A stretch of 64,000 bases of DNA from a virus. Shown here piece by piece: positions 47,853 to 55,486 of the stretch. The position numbers and the translations under genes were made by a program. The first letter of the stretch is position 1, and each line of letters starts with the position of its first letter. Below the pieces are notes generated by a model, which did no database searches, had not been told where the DNA came from, and saw only the letters and a list, made by a program, of their open reading frames with translations. Location of the stretch: the IMG/VR virus record IMGVR_UViG_3300046648_000141, positions 1 to 64,000 of that record; one strand, written 5' to 3'.

Positions 47853-48200
47853 CTTTCTTTGCCTCACCGAGCCTAGCCTAGCGCCACCTAGCAACGCCTA
47901 GCCTCACTGTTCCACGCCTAGCCTTGCCGTTCGAAGCCCCGCCCCGCCATGCCGTTGCCGGCCTTGCCCTGGGCAAAATTTTCAAACATCAATCCTTGCC
48001 TCGCTCGGCCGTGCTACGCCTTGCCCGGCTCAGCCTATCCTCGCAATGCCACGCCGTTCCGTGCCAAGCCTCGCCCATCACTGCCCTGCTGAGTTTCGAA
48101 ATTCATAAAACTCAATCCTTGCCTTGCCTCGCTTCGCCGCACCGCGCCAAGCCGCGCCTTGCCTCACCATGCCCAGCCACGCCTTGCCCCGTTCGGGGTG
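47853..48200 (-). repeat. Pentanucleotide-repeat array B
   Basis: About 350 bases without a gene, between the RAMP-like gene and bet. Plus-strand CCNNG units (GCCTAG, GCCTTG and the like, period 5) run through it, parted by two copies of the shared element at 47974-47999 and 48097-48122. It forms the long untranslated leader of bet in the operon message. Confidence 0.85.
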
Positions 48201-48201
48201 T

Positions 48202-48810
48202 TTAAGCTGCCTGGGGCAGGCGAACCGGCTCCTCCCGCTCCTCTTCCCATTTCACGACGACGAAGCGGCCGAAGGGTCCTTTCGTCGCCGGCCGGAAGTC
48301 TCCCAGGCCGATGCGCTTGCCGGCGTCATCAATGATCTGACGCATCAGCTTTTGGCTCATGATTGAAATGTCGAGATCGAGCACGAAATCTAGCCGCCAA
48401 TCATCGAACAACGGTCTATGGGACAGGATGCGTCCGCCGGTCGAAGGGATGCGGACGGGCCGCGTATCAACCCGCCAGGGCTGCTCATGGATGATCGGAA
48501 TTGTCGCACCTTCGACATCGACGCAGGAGAAGAGCATGGATGATTTTTGCGTCGTCACTTGGCTCTTGCCAACCTTGTGGAAGCGTCCGCCTTCGACAAG
48601 GCAGCGCAGCAAGTTCGGCTGGGGAATGACCAGTTCACCCTCAAGCCCGTGATAGAGTTTTGAGGACGCGATCTCCAAAGGTGTCCCGCGATCCGTCGTT
48701 GCTATTGAGGAGCGAGTCCCGCTCGTCGCTGCCTCGGCCGCCTCATCCGTGAAGCGATTGCAGAGGAGTGGTGTGATGCCTTCAATGTTGACTTGGATTT
48801 TCACGTTCAT
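48202..48810 (-). CDS. RAMP/Cas7-like fold protein of recombination operon, 202 aa
   Basis: It opens with KIQVNIEGITPLLCNRF and contains TRPVRIPSTGGRILSHRPLF followed by DDWRLDFVLDLDISI, and near the end RIGLGDFRPATKGPFGRFVV. The opening strand with GITPLL and the glycine-rich GLGDFR..GPFGRF loop resemble RRM-like RAMP (Cas7-type) proteins. No CRISPR array or other cas gene is near. A nucleic-acid-coating role beside Bet is likely; the exact family name is not certain. Confidence 0.65.
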   Translation of the reverse strand: MNVKIQVNIEGITPLLCNRFTDEAAEAATSGTRSSIATTDRGTPLEIASSKLYHGLEGELVIPQPNLLRCLVEGGRFHKVGKSQVTTQKSSMLFSCVDVEGATIPIIHEQPWRVDTRPVRIPSTGGRILSHRPLFDDWRLDFVLDLDISIMSQKLMRQIIDDAGKRIGLGDFRPATKGPFGRFVVVKWEEEREEPVRLPQAA

Positions 48811-48835
48811 TCTCCGTTTTGGTTGCCGTGCTTTC

Positions 48836-48917
48836 AGTTTTCCTTGCTTTGCCTCGCCTTGCCGAGCCCTACCTCGCCAGTCCCAGCGTCGCCGAACCCC
48901 GCCCTGCCACGCCTCGT
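48836..48917 (-). repeat. Pentanucleotide-repeat array C
   Basis: A short array of CCNNG units on the plus strand (CCTTG CTTTG CCTCG CCTTG CCGAG CCCTA CCTCG and onward), between the small membrane protein and the RAMP-like gene. It has no copy of the shared spacer element. Confidence 0.8.
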
Positions 48918-49139
48918 TTATCGTCTCGGCGGCGGCGGCCTCTCTTCAGAGTGCCGCGTCGAAATCACCGGCCCGCGTTCTTTCCGGCCGGGATATGCTA
49001 GTGAGAAAGCCCACATCATCGGGACCAGTAAGACCATCGCAGTGACGCACAAGGCTGCGGGCAGGGTGCCGGTTAGGTAGGCGGCGGTGATCAAGAGGCC
49101 GGCCGCCGTGGTGTATATCGTCCAGGCCAGCACCTTCAC
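48918..49139 (-). CDS. Small membrane protein, 73 aa
   Basis: Two hydrophobic helices (about 5-25, AWTIYTTAAGLLITAAYLTG; 28-48, AALCVTAMVLLVPMMWAFSL) and a basic, proline-rich end. It overlaps the upstream stop by ATGA. Unknown role. Confidence 0.6.
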   Translation of the reverse strand: MKVLAWTIYTTAAGLLITAAYLTGTLPAALCVTAMVLLVPMMWAFSLAYPGRKERGPVISTRHSEERPPPPRR

Positions 49140-50086
49140 GACCCGCGCTCCTTGGGCATTTGCCGGCCGGCGCGAAACTTCCTGGCCTTATCTATCCACC
49201 ACGAAAAGCGGTTCTCACCGACCATTTTGATGGCGCCGCCGCCGACGACATACAAGCGATCCTCGCGGAAAGCCTCATAAGCCGAGATCGCAATCCGCAA
49301 GATGGCTGCGTGGTTATCGTGACCGACTGTCTTCCCGTCGCGGCCTAGTCGATATATCCGCTCCTGAAACGCCTGAACCGCATCCATCTCGCCTTCTATC
49401 TTGGTGCCTTTGCCGGTCGCGTAGGTTGACCAGAACGCTTTCGCATCGGTGCCGTGGCGGCGAAACGTCAGCAGGGCCGCCGCCATTACGGGAGAGATGA
49501 ATTTGTGACGTGTGGGACCGCACTCATCGAGCAGTGTCAACTCGGGTAGCCAGTCGAACAGCATTTCATAAAAGCCCCGTCCGCGAATCTTGCCCTTGAC
49601 GTTGCCGTAAAGCGTTTCCTGGGCGATCCGCATAGCGGCGCTGAACCGCCCGCTTTGCATCAGCTCGGATTGGAACCTGACGTTCTTCTCCTTCAGGCCG
49701 CCGAAAACCCGGTCGGCTGCATTCTCAACCGCGTCCTGGCTGTCGAACGTCATGTAGAGGTCTTTGGCGTCCTCCTCGGTCCGGCAATCCCACACGTCGG
49801 CATAGATCACGTCCGGTGCCGGAACCTCGCCGGCCGTCCACAGGAACGAGCGTGAGTGACCGTCAAGCTTCATCAGCGTCCCGTCCGGAAACCGGGCGAT
49901 ATTGACCTTCTGATGGGAGGGGTGAAGCGTGCGCAGATGATAAGCCCGCCGCGCCCGGCTTTCGGTGTCGCGCTGCCGGGTGTTATCCGGGATAGCCGCG
50001 AACGATGCCTTATCGAGAGTGACCACACCACCGTAGCGGACCCGCTCGTCCGGCGTGAAGCCCGTGTTGAACGTTTCGATTTTCAT
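49136..50086 (-). CDS. ParB/Srx-fold-like phage protein, 316 aa
   Basis: The start at MKIETFNTGFTPDE has AGGAGG upstream; the longer frame runs antisense through other text. IARFPDGTLMKLDGHSRSFL followed by WTAGEVP is the ParB-like GHxR signature region, in a protein with a long helical rest (QAVQAFQERIYRLGRDGKTV). ParB-fold proteins of this type occur in phage early operons. Role unknown. Confidence 0.65.
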   Translation of the reverse strand: MKIETFNTGFTPDERVRYGGVVTLDKASFAAIPDNTRQRDTESRARRAYHLRTLHPSHQKVNIARFPDGTLMKLDGHSRSFLWTAGEVPAPDVIYADVWDCRTEEDAKDLYMTFDSQDAVENAADRVFGGLKEKNVRFQSELMQSGRFSAAMRIAQETLYGNVKGKIRGRGFYEMLFDWLPELTLLDECGPTRHKFISPVMAAALLTFRRHGTDAKAFWSTYATGKGTKIEGEMDAVQAFQERIYRLGRDGKTVGHDNHAAILRIAISAYEAFREDRLYVVGGGAIKMVGENRFSWWIDKARKFRAGRQMPKERGS

Positions 50087-50111
50087 GCCGTCCTCCTGTT
50101 TCCCACGCATC

Positions 50112-50429
50112 TCAATATCCCCTCGGCGGAACGTAGAGGCAGAGGGTCCTGGACGTGTCCAAGCCGCCGAGGCTACACCAGTGGAATTCACCGTCCGGCG
50201 ATTCCCTGATGCGGGAGTCGCGGTAGCTGAGCACTTCGCCGGTGCTGGAAATCTGGTAGCCCATCGGCGTCTCTTTGACCCGGACGCCGGGATCATGATT
50301 GACCTCGCGGCAATCGATGCCGGAGCAGCATCGGAGGTCATACCGCCAGCCGGCGGGAGCGTCGTGAGCCTGAACCGTGCCGGCGATGAGACCGGCGGCG
50401 ATGATGAAACTGCAATTCATTCCAAGCAT
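50112..50429 (-). CDS. Secreted/periplasmic protein with conserved cysteines, 105 aa
   Basis: MLGMNCSFIIAAGLIAGTVQA is a signal peptide, with cleavage expected after VQA. The mature part starts HDAPAGWRYDLRCCSGIDCR and has further cysteines (HWCSLGG, TLCLY), fitting a disulfide-rich periplasmic protein common in alphaproteobacteria and their phages. It could protect the host cell surface during lysogeny; that is inference. Confidence 0.75.
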   Translation of the reverse strand: MLGMNCSFIIAAGLIAGTVQAHDAPAGWRYDLRCCSGIDCREVNHDPGVRVKETPMGYQISSTGEVLSYRDSRIRESPDGEFHWCSLGGLDTSRTLCLYVPPRGY

Positions 50430-50447
50430 TCCAGCACCTCCTGAAAC

Positions 50448-50508
50448 CACGCTTTGCTTCCGCTTTGCCCTGCCCCGCCACGCCCAGCTCCGCCGAGCCA
50501 AGCCAAGG
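50448..50508 (-). repeat. Pentanucleotide-repeat array D
   Basis: The gap between the 51519-50509 and 50429-50112 genes carries CCNNG units on the plus strand (CTTTG CCCTG CCCCG CCACG CCCAG CTCCG CCGAG CCAAG). It is the first array met by a transcript from the operon start. Confidence 0.75.
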
Positions 50509-51519
50509 TCAGACGGCTCGTTTTTCCTCGATGATCTCCATGCCGGCGACGGTCTTCTCCAGCCGCGCGTACCGATTGGCAATCCGCTGGGCCGTCTCCT
50601 TTAATTCTTCTTCATCCATGATCGCGGCCAGGAACGCTTCGAAGTCCGTTATCATTCCCGTGCGATAGGTCCGGAGCGACGTCTTCTCGCCGGTCGGCCC
50701 GGCCTGGGGACGCTGAAACTCCGCTTCCCGCTCCGCTTCCTTGGCGGCGGCTACCTTGGCGCCGGCTTCGCGCTGAGCGTCCGGGCTGTTGGCTTTCCGC
50801 GCTTCCTCTTCAGCCTCCAGCCGCAACCGCTCGGCCTCCATAGCTTTCTTGGCAGCGCGTTCGCGTTCAAGCCGCTCTTGTTCCTTGAGCCAGACCGTCG
50901 CGCGTTTCTTGAGCAGTTGCGCGTAGCCGGCCGGTTGCTCACGCAGCTCCCGCCAGCGCGCATCGACCTTTTTGCCGGCGACGATCAGAGGGGCCTTCTC
51001 GACGGCGTGAAGGTTGTCCGCACGGTTGCCGATGCCCCGGAGACGCTTCAACAAGACGGCCTCGCTGTCGGCCTGATCCTTGGTCGTGAGTGGCGCTTTC
51101 AACGCGGTTTCGACCAGCGCCTTTTCACCGATGAACTCAGCCATCAGCTCATCGTGCGGGTCGGCCTCCCCGGCGGCGGCGGAGTTGTGCCCGATGCCGG
51201 TAGGCGTGACTTTCTCCGGCTGATCGGCCCAGCCGTTGCCGGCTACCGCCCGGTCAAAGGCTTCCTCGGTGATCGGGTTTTTGCAGGCCCACAGCCAGAG
51301 GTCCGGAATGGCTTCCGGGGTTACAGCATGCCCGGAGCGGGCGGCGCACCAGACGCCGGTTTCGTCCTGCCAGAACTGGACGGGCTCCCAGGCTTCACCC
51401 TTCCGGCGGACCCGGAAAAATCCAGTCCACGGAAGTCCGTCATGAATGGCGAGCGGGCCTTTCCCGATCTTGGAAGGATCGGCGAGCGCAAGCCGCCACT
51501 TTTCCCAGGGGTCTGACAT
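50509..51519 (-). CDS. Coiled-coil phage protein with IGHNS motif, 336 aa
   Basis: The first 90 residues have PWTGFFRVRRKGEAWEPVQF, a small folded domain. TGIGHNSAAAGEA follows (IGHNS is found in rhizobial phage proteins), then a long charged coiled coil (about 130-280, KKRATVWLKEQERLERERAA). It is the first large gene of the recombination operon. Not recognised as an enzyme; it may bind the recombination complex. Confidence 0.65.
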   Translation of the reverse strand: MSDPWEKWRLALADPSKIGKGPLAIHDGLPWTGFFRVRRKGEAWEPVQFWQDETGVWCAARSGHAVTPEAIPDLWLWACKNPITEEAFDRAVAGNGWADQPEKVTPTGIGHNSAAAGEADPHDELMAEFIGEKALVETALKAPLTTKDQADSEAVLLKRLRGIGNRADNLHAVEKAPLIVAGKKVDARWRELREQPAGYAQLLKKRATVWLKEQERLERERAAKKAMEAERLRLEAEEEARKANSPDAQREAGAKVAAAKEAEREAEFQRPQAGPTGEKTSLRTYRTGMITDFEAFLAAIMDEEELKETAQRIANRYARLEKTVAGMEIIEEKRAV

Positions 51520-51707
51520 CTGGAAGCTTCTCCCGTTTTCATCTCAATTACTGTTGATGGCTTCATGAAAGCAAATCTTGCTCGCCCCGACAAGTGGGTC
51601 GGCAAGAAAAAATTGCACAAACGGGTTAAGTCGTTTGTTAGCTGCATAAATTTTATTGGAAGGGCGGCCGAGGGGCTATTGCCACGCCTCGGCCGGGAGA
51701 TGGGTGA
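51520..51707. other. Gap with no clear feature
   Basis: This 188-base gap between two minus-strand genes carries no frame, repeat or hairpin that I can support. It includes an A/T-rich piece (about 51600-51660) that may hold a promoter for the operon downstream on the minus strand, but no clean -35/-10 pair was fixed. Confidence 0.4.
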
Positions 51708-52142
51708 TTATAATACTGTTAGGCTAGTAACGCGGGCCGCTTCCTGCTTGGCGCGGATGACATCAATGTCCTCTTCCGTGAGCAGGACGGGGACGGGAGC
51801 GCGGTTGGGGAATTGAAGCAAATACCGATACGACTTGGTGGCCGGATCATATTGGACGAGGCTGTTTTCCACGTCCGGCCGGGAGCCGCGCCGGAGCATC
51901 ATAGCCACCTGCCGCGCATGCAAGGATGATAGCCGGGATTGGAGCACCATCTTCGCGGCGCCCTGGCTTGCCTCATGGAAAACCCAGGCGGCTACATCGA
52001 CAAGCCGAATTAGCGCGGACATCTGTTGTCCGTCTTCAGTCTCAACACGCATGAGCGCTTCGCCGCTCCGCAAGCTCGTGATACGAAAAGCCGCCAACGG
52101 TGACACGACGTCAGGCGACTGCAAACTACACCTCTGTCCCAT
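51708..52142 (-). CDS. Hypothetical protein, 144 aa
   Basis: Follows the repressor gene by three bases. The text (LIRLVDVAAWVFHEASQGAA, SLVQYDPATKSYRYLLQFPN) is a mix of helix and strand with no motif that I know. Co-expressed with the CI-like gene, so it may be made in the lysogen. Confidence 0.6.
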   Translation of the reverse strand: MGQRCSLQSPDVVSPLAAFRITSLRSGEALMRVETEDGQQMSALIRLVDVAAWVFHEASQGAAKMVLQSRLSSLHARQVAMMLRRGSRPDVENSLVQYDPATKSYRYLLQFPNRAPVPVLLTEEDIDVIRAKQEAARVTSLTVL

Positions 52143-52145
52143 AGC

Positions 52146-52616
52146 TCATTGATCCTCTTGCCGTTTGGGGTTTTTGCCCTTCAGTTTCGACTGCGCTTTC
52201 CGTGCCTCCAGTGACCGTAGGCGGTTATCGATCATCGCTTGGAAATGCTCATAGAGGGGGTCGTATTCTTCTGGGGGCAGCAATTCCAATCTTGCATCAA
52301 TGCTTGGCTTAGCCACGGGGCTACCTGCCCCGGTCGTGAGCCATGCTATTGAAATAGTGAAGGTCTCTGCTATCCGTTCGAGATTGGCGCGCTTGACGCC
52401 TTTCCCTACCTCCCAATTCCCCACGGCTCCGCGCGTAACGCCGAGCCGGGCTGCGAAATCGGCCTGTCGGTCGATCCCCAATATCTCGGTGCGGAGATAA
52501 CAAACGCGCTTGCCGAGTTCGATGTCGGCTTGCGGATTAGTCTCCCGCGTTCTTCCTGTTTTTTTAGCCGCTGGTGCGTCGGCGCGGCCACTGCCGAGAG
52601 GTTTCCCGCTCGCCAT
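52146..52616 (-). CDS. CI-like phage repressor, XRE family, 156 aa
   Basis: A basic N-terminal tail, then an HTH domain at about 33-95 (RQADFAARLGVTRGAVGNWE followed by VGKGVKRANLERIAETFTIS) typical of XRE/CI repressors. No LexA-type peptidase domain follows; the rest is a helical tail. Divergent from a Cro-like gene around palindromic operators, so it most probably keeps the lytic genes off. Confidence 0.85.
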   Translation of the reverse strand: MASGKPLGSGRADAPAAKKTGRTRETNPQADIELGKRVCYLRTEILGIDRQADFAARLGVTRGAVGNWEVGKGVKRANLERIAETFTISIAWLTTGAGSPVAKPSIDARLELLPPEEYDPLYEHFQAMIDNRLRSLEARKAQSKLKGKNPKRQEDQ

Positions 52617-52643
52617 ACAGTTTTATTTCCCTCTAATTAATCA

Positions 52644-52669
52644 ACTTGCCACAAGCAAGGTTACCTTGC
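52644..52669. promoter_or_regulatory. CI/Cro operator region
   Basis: Two overlapping inverted repeats lie between the divergent genes: CTTGC-CACAA-GCAAG (52645-52659) and GCAAGGT-T-ACCTTGC (52655-52669), the second perfect. They share the TTGC/GCAA half-site. The repressor and Cro-like protein probably compete here for control of both directions. Confidence 0.7.
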
Positions 52670-52720
52670 CAATCAGATTTTTACAAAAAAAGATTGAACT
52701 CTTGAGAAACGTTTGCTTTC

Positions 52721-53077
52721 ATGGCGCGCATGGAACAGCGCCACGAAACATTACCCGATGACCCCCGAGAACTTGCCTGGGCAGAAGCGCGGGCACGGCT
52801 GGGCGGCCTCAAGCCACTTGCCGCCAAGCTGGGGATATCCCGGCAGGCGATCAGCGTCTGGAAGATCGTCCCCAGCAAGCATGCCGTCAAAGTATCGGAA
52901 GAGACCGGCGTTTCACTCCATGAATTGCGCCCGGATATCTATCCGGACCTCTATGGGCCGAAGGCCGAAGAGCGGGCATCCAGACCGGAAAAGGCTGAGC
53001 CCGTCGAAGAATCCACGAAAGCAGTTAGCGAGACGACGGGCTTGCTCCGCCGTCTCATCACGTTCCCGCGCCGGTGA
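52721..53077 (+). CDS. Cro-like HTH protein (YdaS-type), 118 aa
   Basis: AWAEARARLGGLKPLAAKLG followed by ISRQAISVWKIVPSKHAVKV and SEETGVSLHELRPDIYP is the Cro/YdaS HTH with its LRPDIYP ending, well known in Cro-type proteins. A charged tail of about 40 residues follows. Divergent from the CI-like gene; it starts the lytic direction. Confidence 0.85.
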   Translation: MARMEQRHETLPDDPRELAWAEARARLGGLKPLAAKLGISRQAISVWKIVPSKHAVKVSEETGVSLHELRPDIYPDLYGPKAEERASRPEKAEPVEESTKAVSETTGLLRRLITFPRR

Positions 53078-53103
53078 TGGTGGCACCTAAGCCGGCCGGG
53101 AAT

Positions 53104-53152
53104 TAGCCACCGCACCCTTACCCTTCTCGGGCTCACGCGGGTGCGGTGGCTA
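53104..53152 (+). repeat. Long inverted repeat before the 53176 gene
   Basis: TAGCCACCGCACCC (53104-53117) and GGGTGCGGTGGCTA (53139-53152) are perfect 14-bp arms around a 21-base loop. The structure ends 24 bases before the next start codon. There is no T-run, so it is not a normal terminator. It may control translation or mRNA stability. Confidence 0.75.
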
Positions 53153-53175
53153 CCAAATCCGAACAAGGAGCACCC

Positions 53176-53742
53176 ATGCACGCAAAAATCGGAGACAATT
53201 CGCACGAGCTGACGCCGGCCGAGACCAAGGCGCTGTTCATGCACCACTTCGACAAGGTCCTGAAACAGACCGAAATTTGCAAAGCCGAAAACGCTATCCG
53301 GCAGAAGCTTCGCAAAGAGGCCAAGGCGGACGGCATCATCCTATCCGACATCGATTTCGGGCTCCGCTGCGCTCAGATCGAAGACCCCCAGATCATCATC
53401 GATGAGCAGAAGCGGCGCGCTGAAATCGGCAGGTTCTTCGCCCTCCCGATCGGAGCGCAAACCGACATGGACTTCGACCGCATGCCGGCGATCGATCGCG
53501 CCCGAGAATTGGGCGAGGCTGCCGGATATGCCAGCAAGAACACGGACACGGTTCCCTATGACGAAAACTCCGATCAAGGCCGGGCATGGCTCGAAGGGTG
53601 GAAGACCGGGAACATGCGGCTCGCGGAAGATTTCGAGACTGCCCACCAAAAAAAGAGCGCTAGCCGTAACGATGCCGACACCGCCGCAGATGACGGTGAA
53701 AACGACCCTGACAATGATGATGAGCCCGATGAGGCGGCATAG
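53176..53742 (+). CDS. Phage protein with RMF-like region, 188 aa
   Basis: The start at MHAKIGDNSHELTP has AAGGAG upstream. KIGDNS and the helical first half (MHHFDKVLKQTEICKAENAI) are of a known rhizobial phage type. Residues about 120-145 (GYASKNTDTVPYDENSDQGR, then AWLEGWKTG) resemble ribosome modulation factor, which has AGxxAG...P...W..GW. The tail is very acidic (DDGENDPDNDDEPDEA). It may act on ribosomes or transcription; unproven. Confidence 0.65.
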   Translation: MHAKIGDNSHELTPAETKALFMHHFDKVLKQTEICKAENAIRQKLRKEAKADGIILSDIDFGLRCAQIEDPQIIIDEQKRRAEIGRFFALPIGAQTDMDFDRMPAIDRARELGEAAGYASKNTDTVPYDENSDQGRAWLEGWKTGNMRLAEDFETAHQKKSASRNDADTAADDGENDPDNDDEPDEAA

Positions 53743-53750
53743 GCGTCGCC

Positions 53751-54182
53751 ATGACCCATCCTGACCATGATGAAGGGAGCAAGTGGAATGATGCCGATCG
53801 GGGCCGCGTGGCGGCGATGCTCAAGCAAGGTATGTCGCGCCGTCAGATCGCCCTCAAGATGGGCATCACCCGCAACACTTGCGCAGGCCGGATTCATCGC
53901 GACGATGATTTGCGCGCCGTCGCGCCGGGCCGCCTCCCGCCCAGTCCGAAGAGGGTCGCGCCAGTGATGCCTCCCCGAGACATCCCCCCGCCGGTCATGC
54001 GCCGGGTGCCGTTGAAAGACGTCGGCCAGGACGAGTGCACTTGGCCGGTCACTACGGTCCCAGATCGCAAGGTGATCGGCGCCTTTCTCTTCTGCGGAGC
54101 CGAGACGGAACCGTTGGCGATGTGGTGCCCCTATCACGGGCAGCTTGGATATGCGCCACCTCGGGAGCGTCGTCATGGGTGA
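53751..54182 (+). CDS. GcrA-like cell-cycle regulator, 143 aa
   Basis: W12 with an HTH (VAAMLKQGMSRRQIALKMGI followed by TRNTCAGRIHR) at 12-50, a linker, then DECTWPV (C96, W98, P99), FLFCGA (C115) and WCPYHGQLGYAP (C126, H129) match GcrA. In alphaproteobacteria GcrA activates sigma70 promoters that carry methylated GANTC sites. A phage copy directly followed by a methyltransferase suggests a way to read or copy this signal. Confidence 0.85.
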   Translation: MTHPDHDEGSKWNDADRGRVAAMLKQGMSRRQIALKMGITRNTCAGRIHRDDDLRAVAPGRLPPSPKRVAPVMPPRDIPPPVMRRVPLKDVGQDECTWPVTTVPDRKVIGAFLFCGAETEPLAMWCPYHGQLGYAPPRERRHG

Positions 54183-55434
54183 TAGGCGAACATTCCTTGA
54201 CGGTCGCGTGACGCTGCATTGCGGCGACTGCCTACAAGTGCTCGCCGGCATGCCCGACGCTTGCGTCGACTCGGTGGTGACCGATCCGCCCTATGCCCTG
54301 GTATCGATCGTCAAACGGTTCGGCAAGGCGAACGCCGCGCCGGCAAAGGGCAACGAAGCGTATATGCGCGCCTCGGCTGGCTTCATGGGCAAGCAATGGG
54401 ATAACGGCGAAACCGCTTTCGCGGTCGCGTTTTGGTCCGAGGTCTTGCGCGTTCTCAAGCCGGGCGGCCATGTCGTCGCCTTCTCCGGCACGCGCACTTA
54501 TCACCGCCTAGCGATCGCGATCGAGGATGCAGGATTCGAAATCCGCGATCAGCTCGCATGGGTTTACGGTTCGGGCTTTCCGAAATCGCACGACGTTAGC
54601 AAGGCGATCGACAAGGCGGCCGGAGCGGTAAGGGACGTCTTAGGCGAAAAACGCGCCGGGCTTGCACGAAAAGCGCGCGCAGGCGGCGAGATGGCTGGCG
54701 GCGAGCCAAGCTTTGAACATCTTCGCCGCGCTGACATCACAGCCCCAGCCACAGAAGACGCCGCCACCTGGGAAGGATGGGGAACGGCGCTAAAGCCGGC
54801 ATGGGAACCGATCGTGTTAGCGCGCAAGCCGCTTATCGGCACGGTCGCGACCAACGTCTTACGCTTCGGAACCGGTGCCCTCAATATCGACGCGTGCCGC
54901 GTTGAATCGGACATGCCAAGGCCGGATCGAGTCAAGATCGGCGCCAATTCCAACGGCATTTACGGCAACGGTCTTAATAATTCACGCGCCGTTGATGACA
55001 CTACGCGCGGTCGATGGCCCGCGAACCTTGTGCATGATGGTAGCGGCGAGGTCGTGTCATTCTTTCCCCTCGAAATCGCCGGCTCGGCCGCGCGCTTCTT
55101 CTATACCGCCAAGGCCGACGCCGACGACCGGATCGGCTCGAAACATCCCACGGTCAAGCCGGTCGATCTGATGCAATGGCTTGTCCGCATGGTGACGCCA
55201 CCGGGCGGCATTGTGCTTGATCCCTTCGCCGGCACCGGCACGACGGCCGAGGCCGCTTGGCGCGAAGGCATGCGATGCATCCTTGTCGAGCGCGAAACCG
55301 ATTATCAGGCCGATATTGCCCGGCGGATGGAATTGGCCGTTTACCCCACGAAGCGCGCCGCCGTCACCAAGAGCAAAGGTAAGCTGCGCGGCGCCGAGGG
55401 CACACCGCTTTTTCCGGAGGCCGGCGAATGCTGA
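54175..55434 (+). CDS. Site-specific DNA methyltransferase, 419 aa
   Basis: The start at MGDRRTFLDGRVTLHCGDCL lies inside the gcrA-like end. TDPPYAL (D37-P-P-Y40) is the catalytic motif and DPFAGTGTTAEAA (near 349) the SAM site, the order of beta-class N4/N6 methyltransferases. KHPTVKPVDLMQWLVRMVTP is typical of these. The middle insert (about 145-300) would read the target sequence. It could protect phage DNA or mimic CcrM; the target is not known. Confidence 0.9.
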   Translation: MGDRRTFLDGRVTLHCGDCLQVLAGMPDACVDSVVTDPPYALVSIVKRFGKANAAPAKGNEAYMRASAGFMGKQWDNGETAFAVAFWSEVLRVLKPGGHVVAFSGTRTYHRLAIAIEDAGFEIRDQLAWVYGSGFPKSHDVSKAIDKAAGAVRDVLGEKRAGLARKARAGGEMAGGEPSFEHLRRADITAPATEDAATWEGWGTALKPAWEPIVLARKPLIGTVATNVLRFGTGALNIDACRVESDMPRPDRVKIGANSNGIYGNGLNNSRAVDDTTRGRWPANLVHDGSGEVVSFFPLEIAGSAARFFYTAKADADDRIGSKHPTVKPVDLMQWLVRMVTPPGGIVLDPFAGTGTTAEAAWREGMRCILVERETDYQADIARRMELAVYPTKRAAVTKSKGKLRGAEGTPLFPEAGEC

Positions 55435-55486
55435 TCTTCGGCTGGTCCTCAAATCAAATCGAAAAAAGTTACGCGGAGGTAGCGGC

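Noticed and set aside
44093-48200. Pentanucleotide arrays considered as CRISPR arrays
   Set aside because: Units are 5 bases and drift in sequence. There are no constant 24 to 40 base repeats with unique spacers and no cas1/cas2. The RAMP-like gene alone is not enough.
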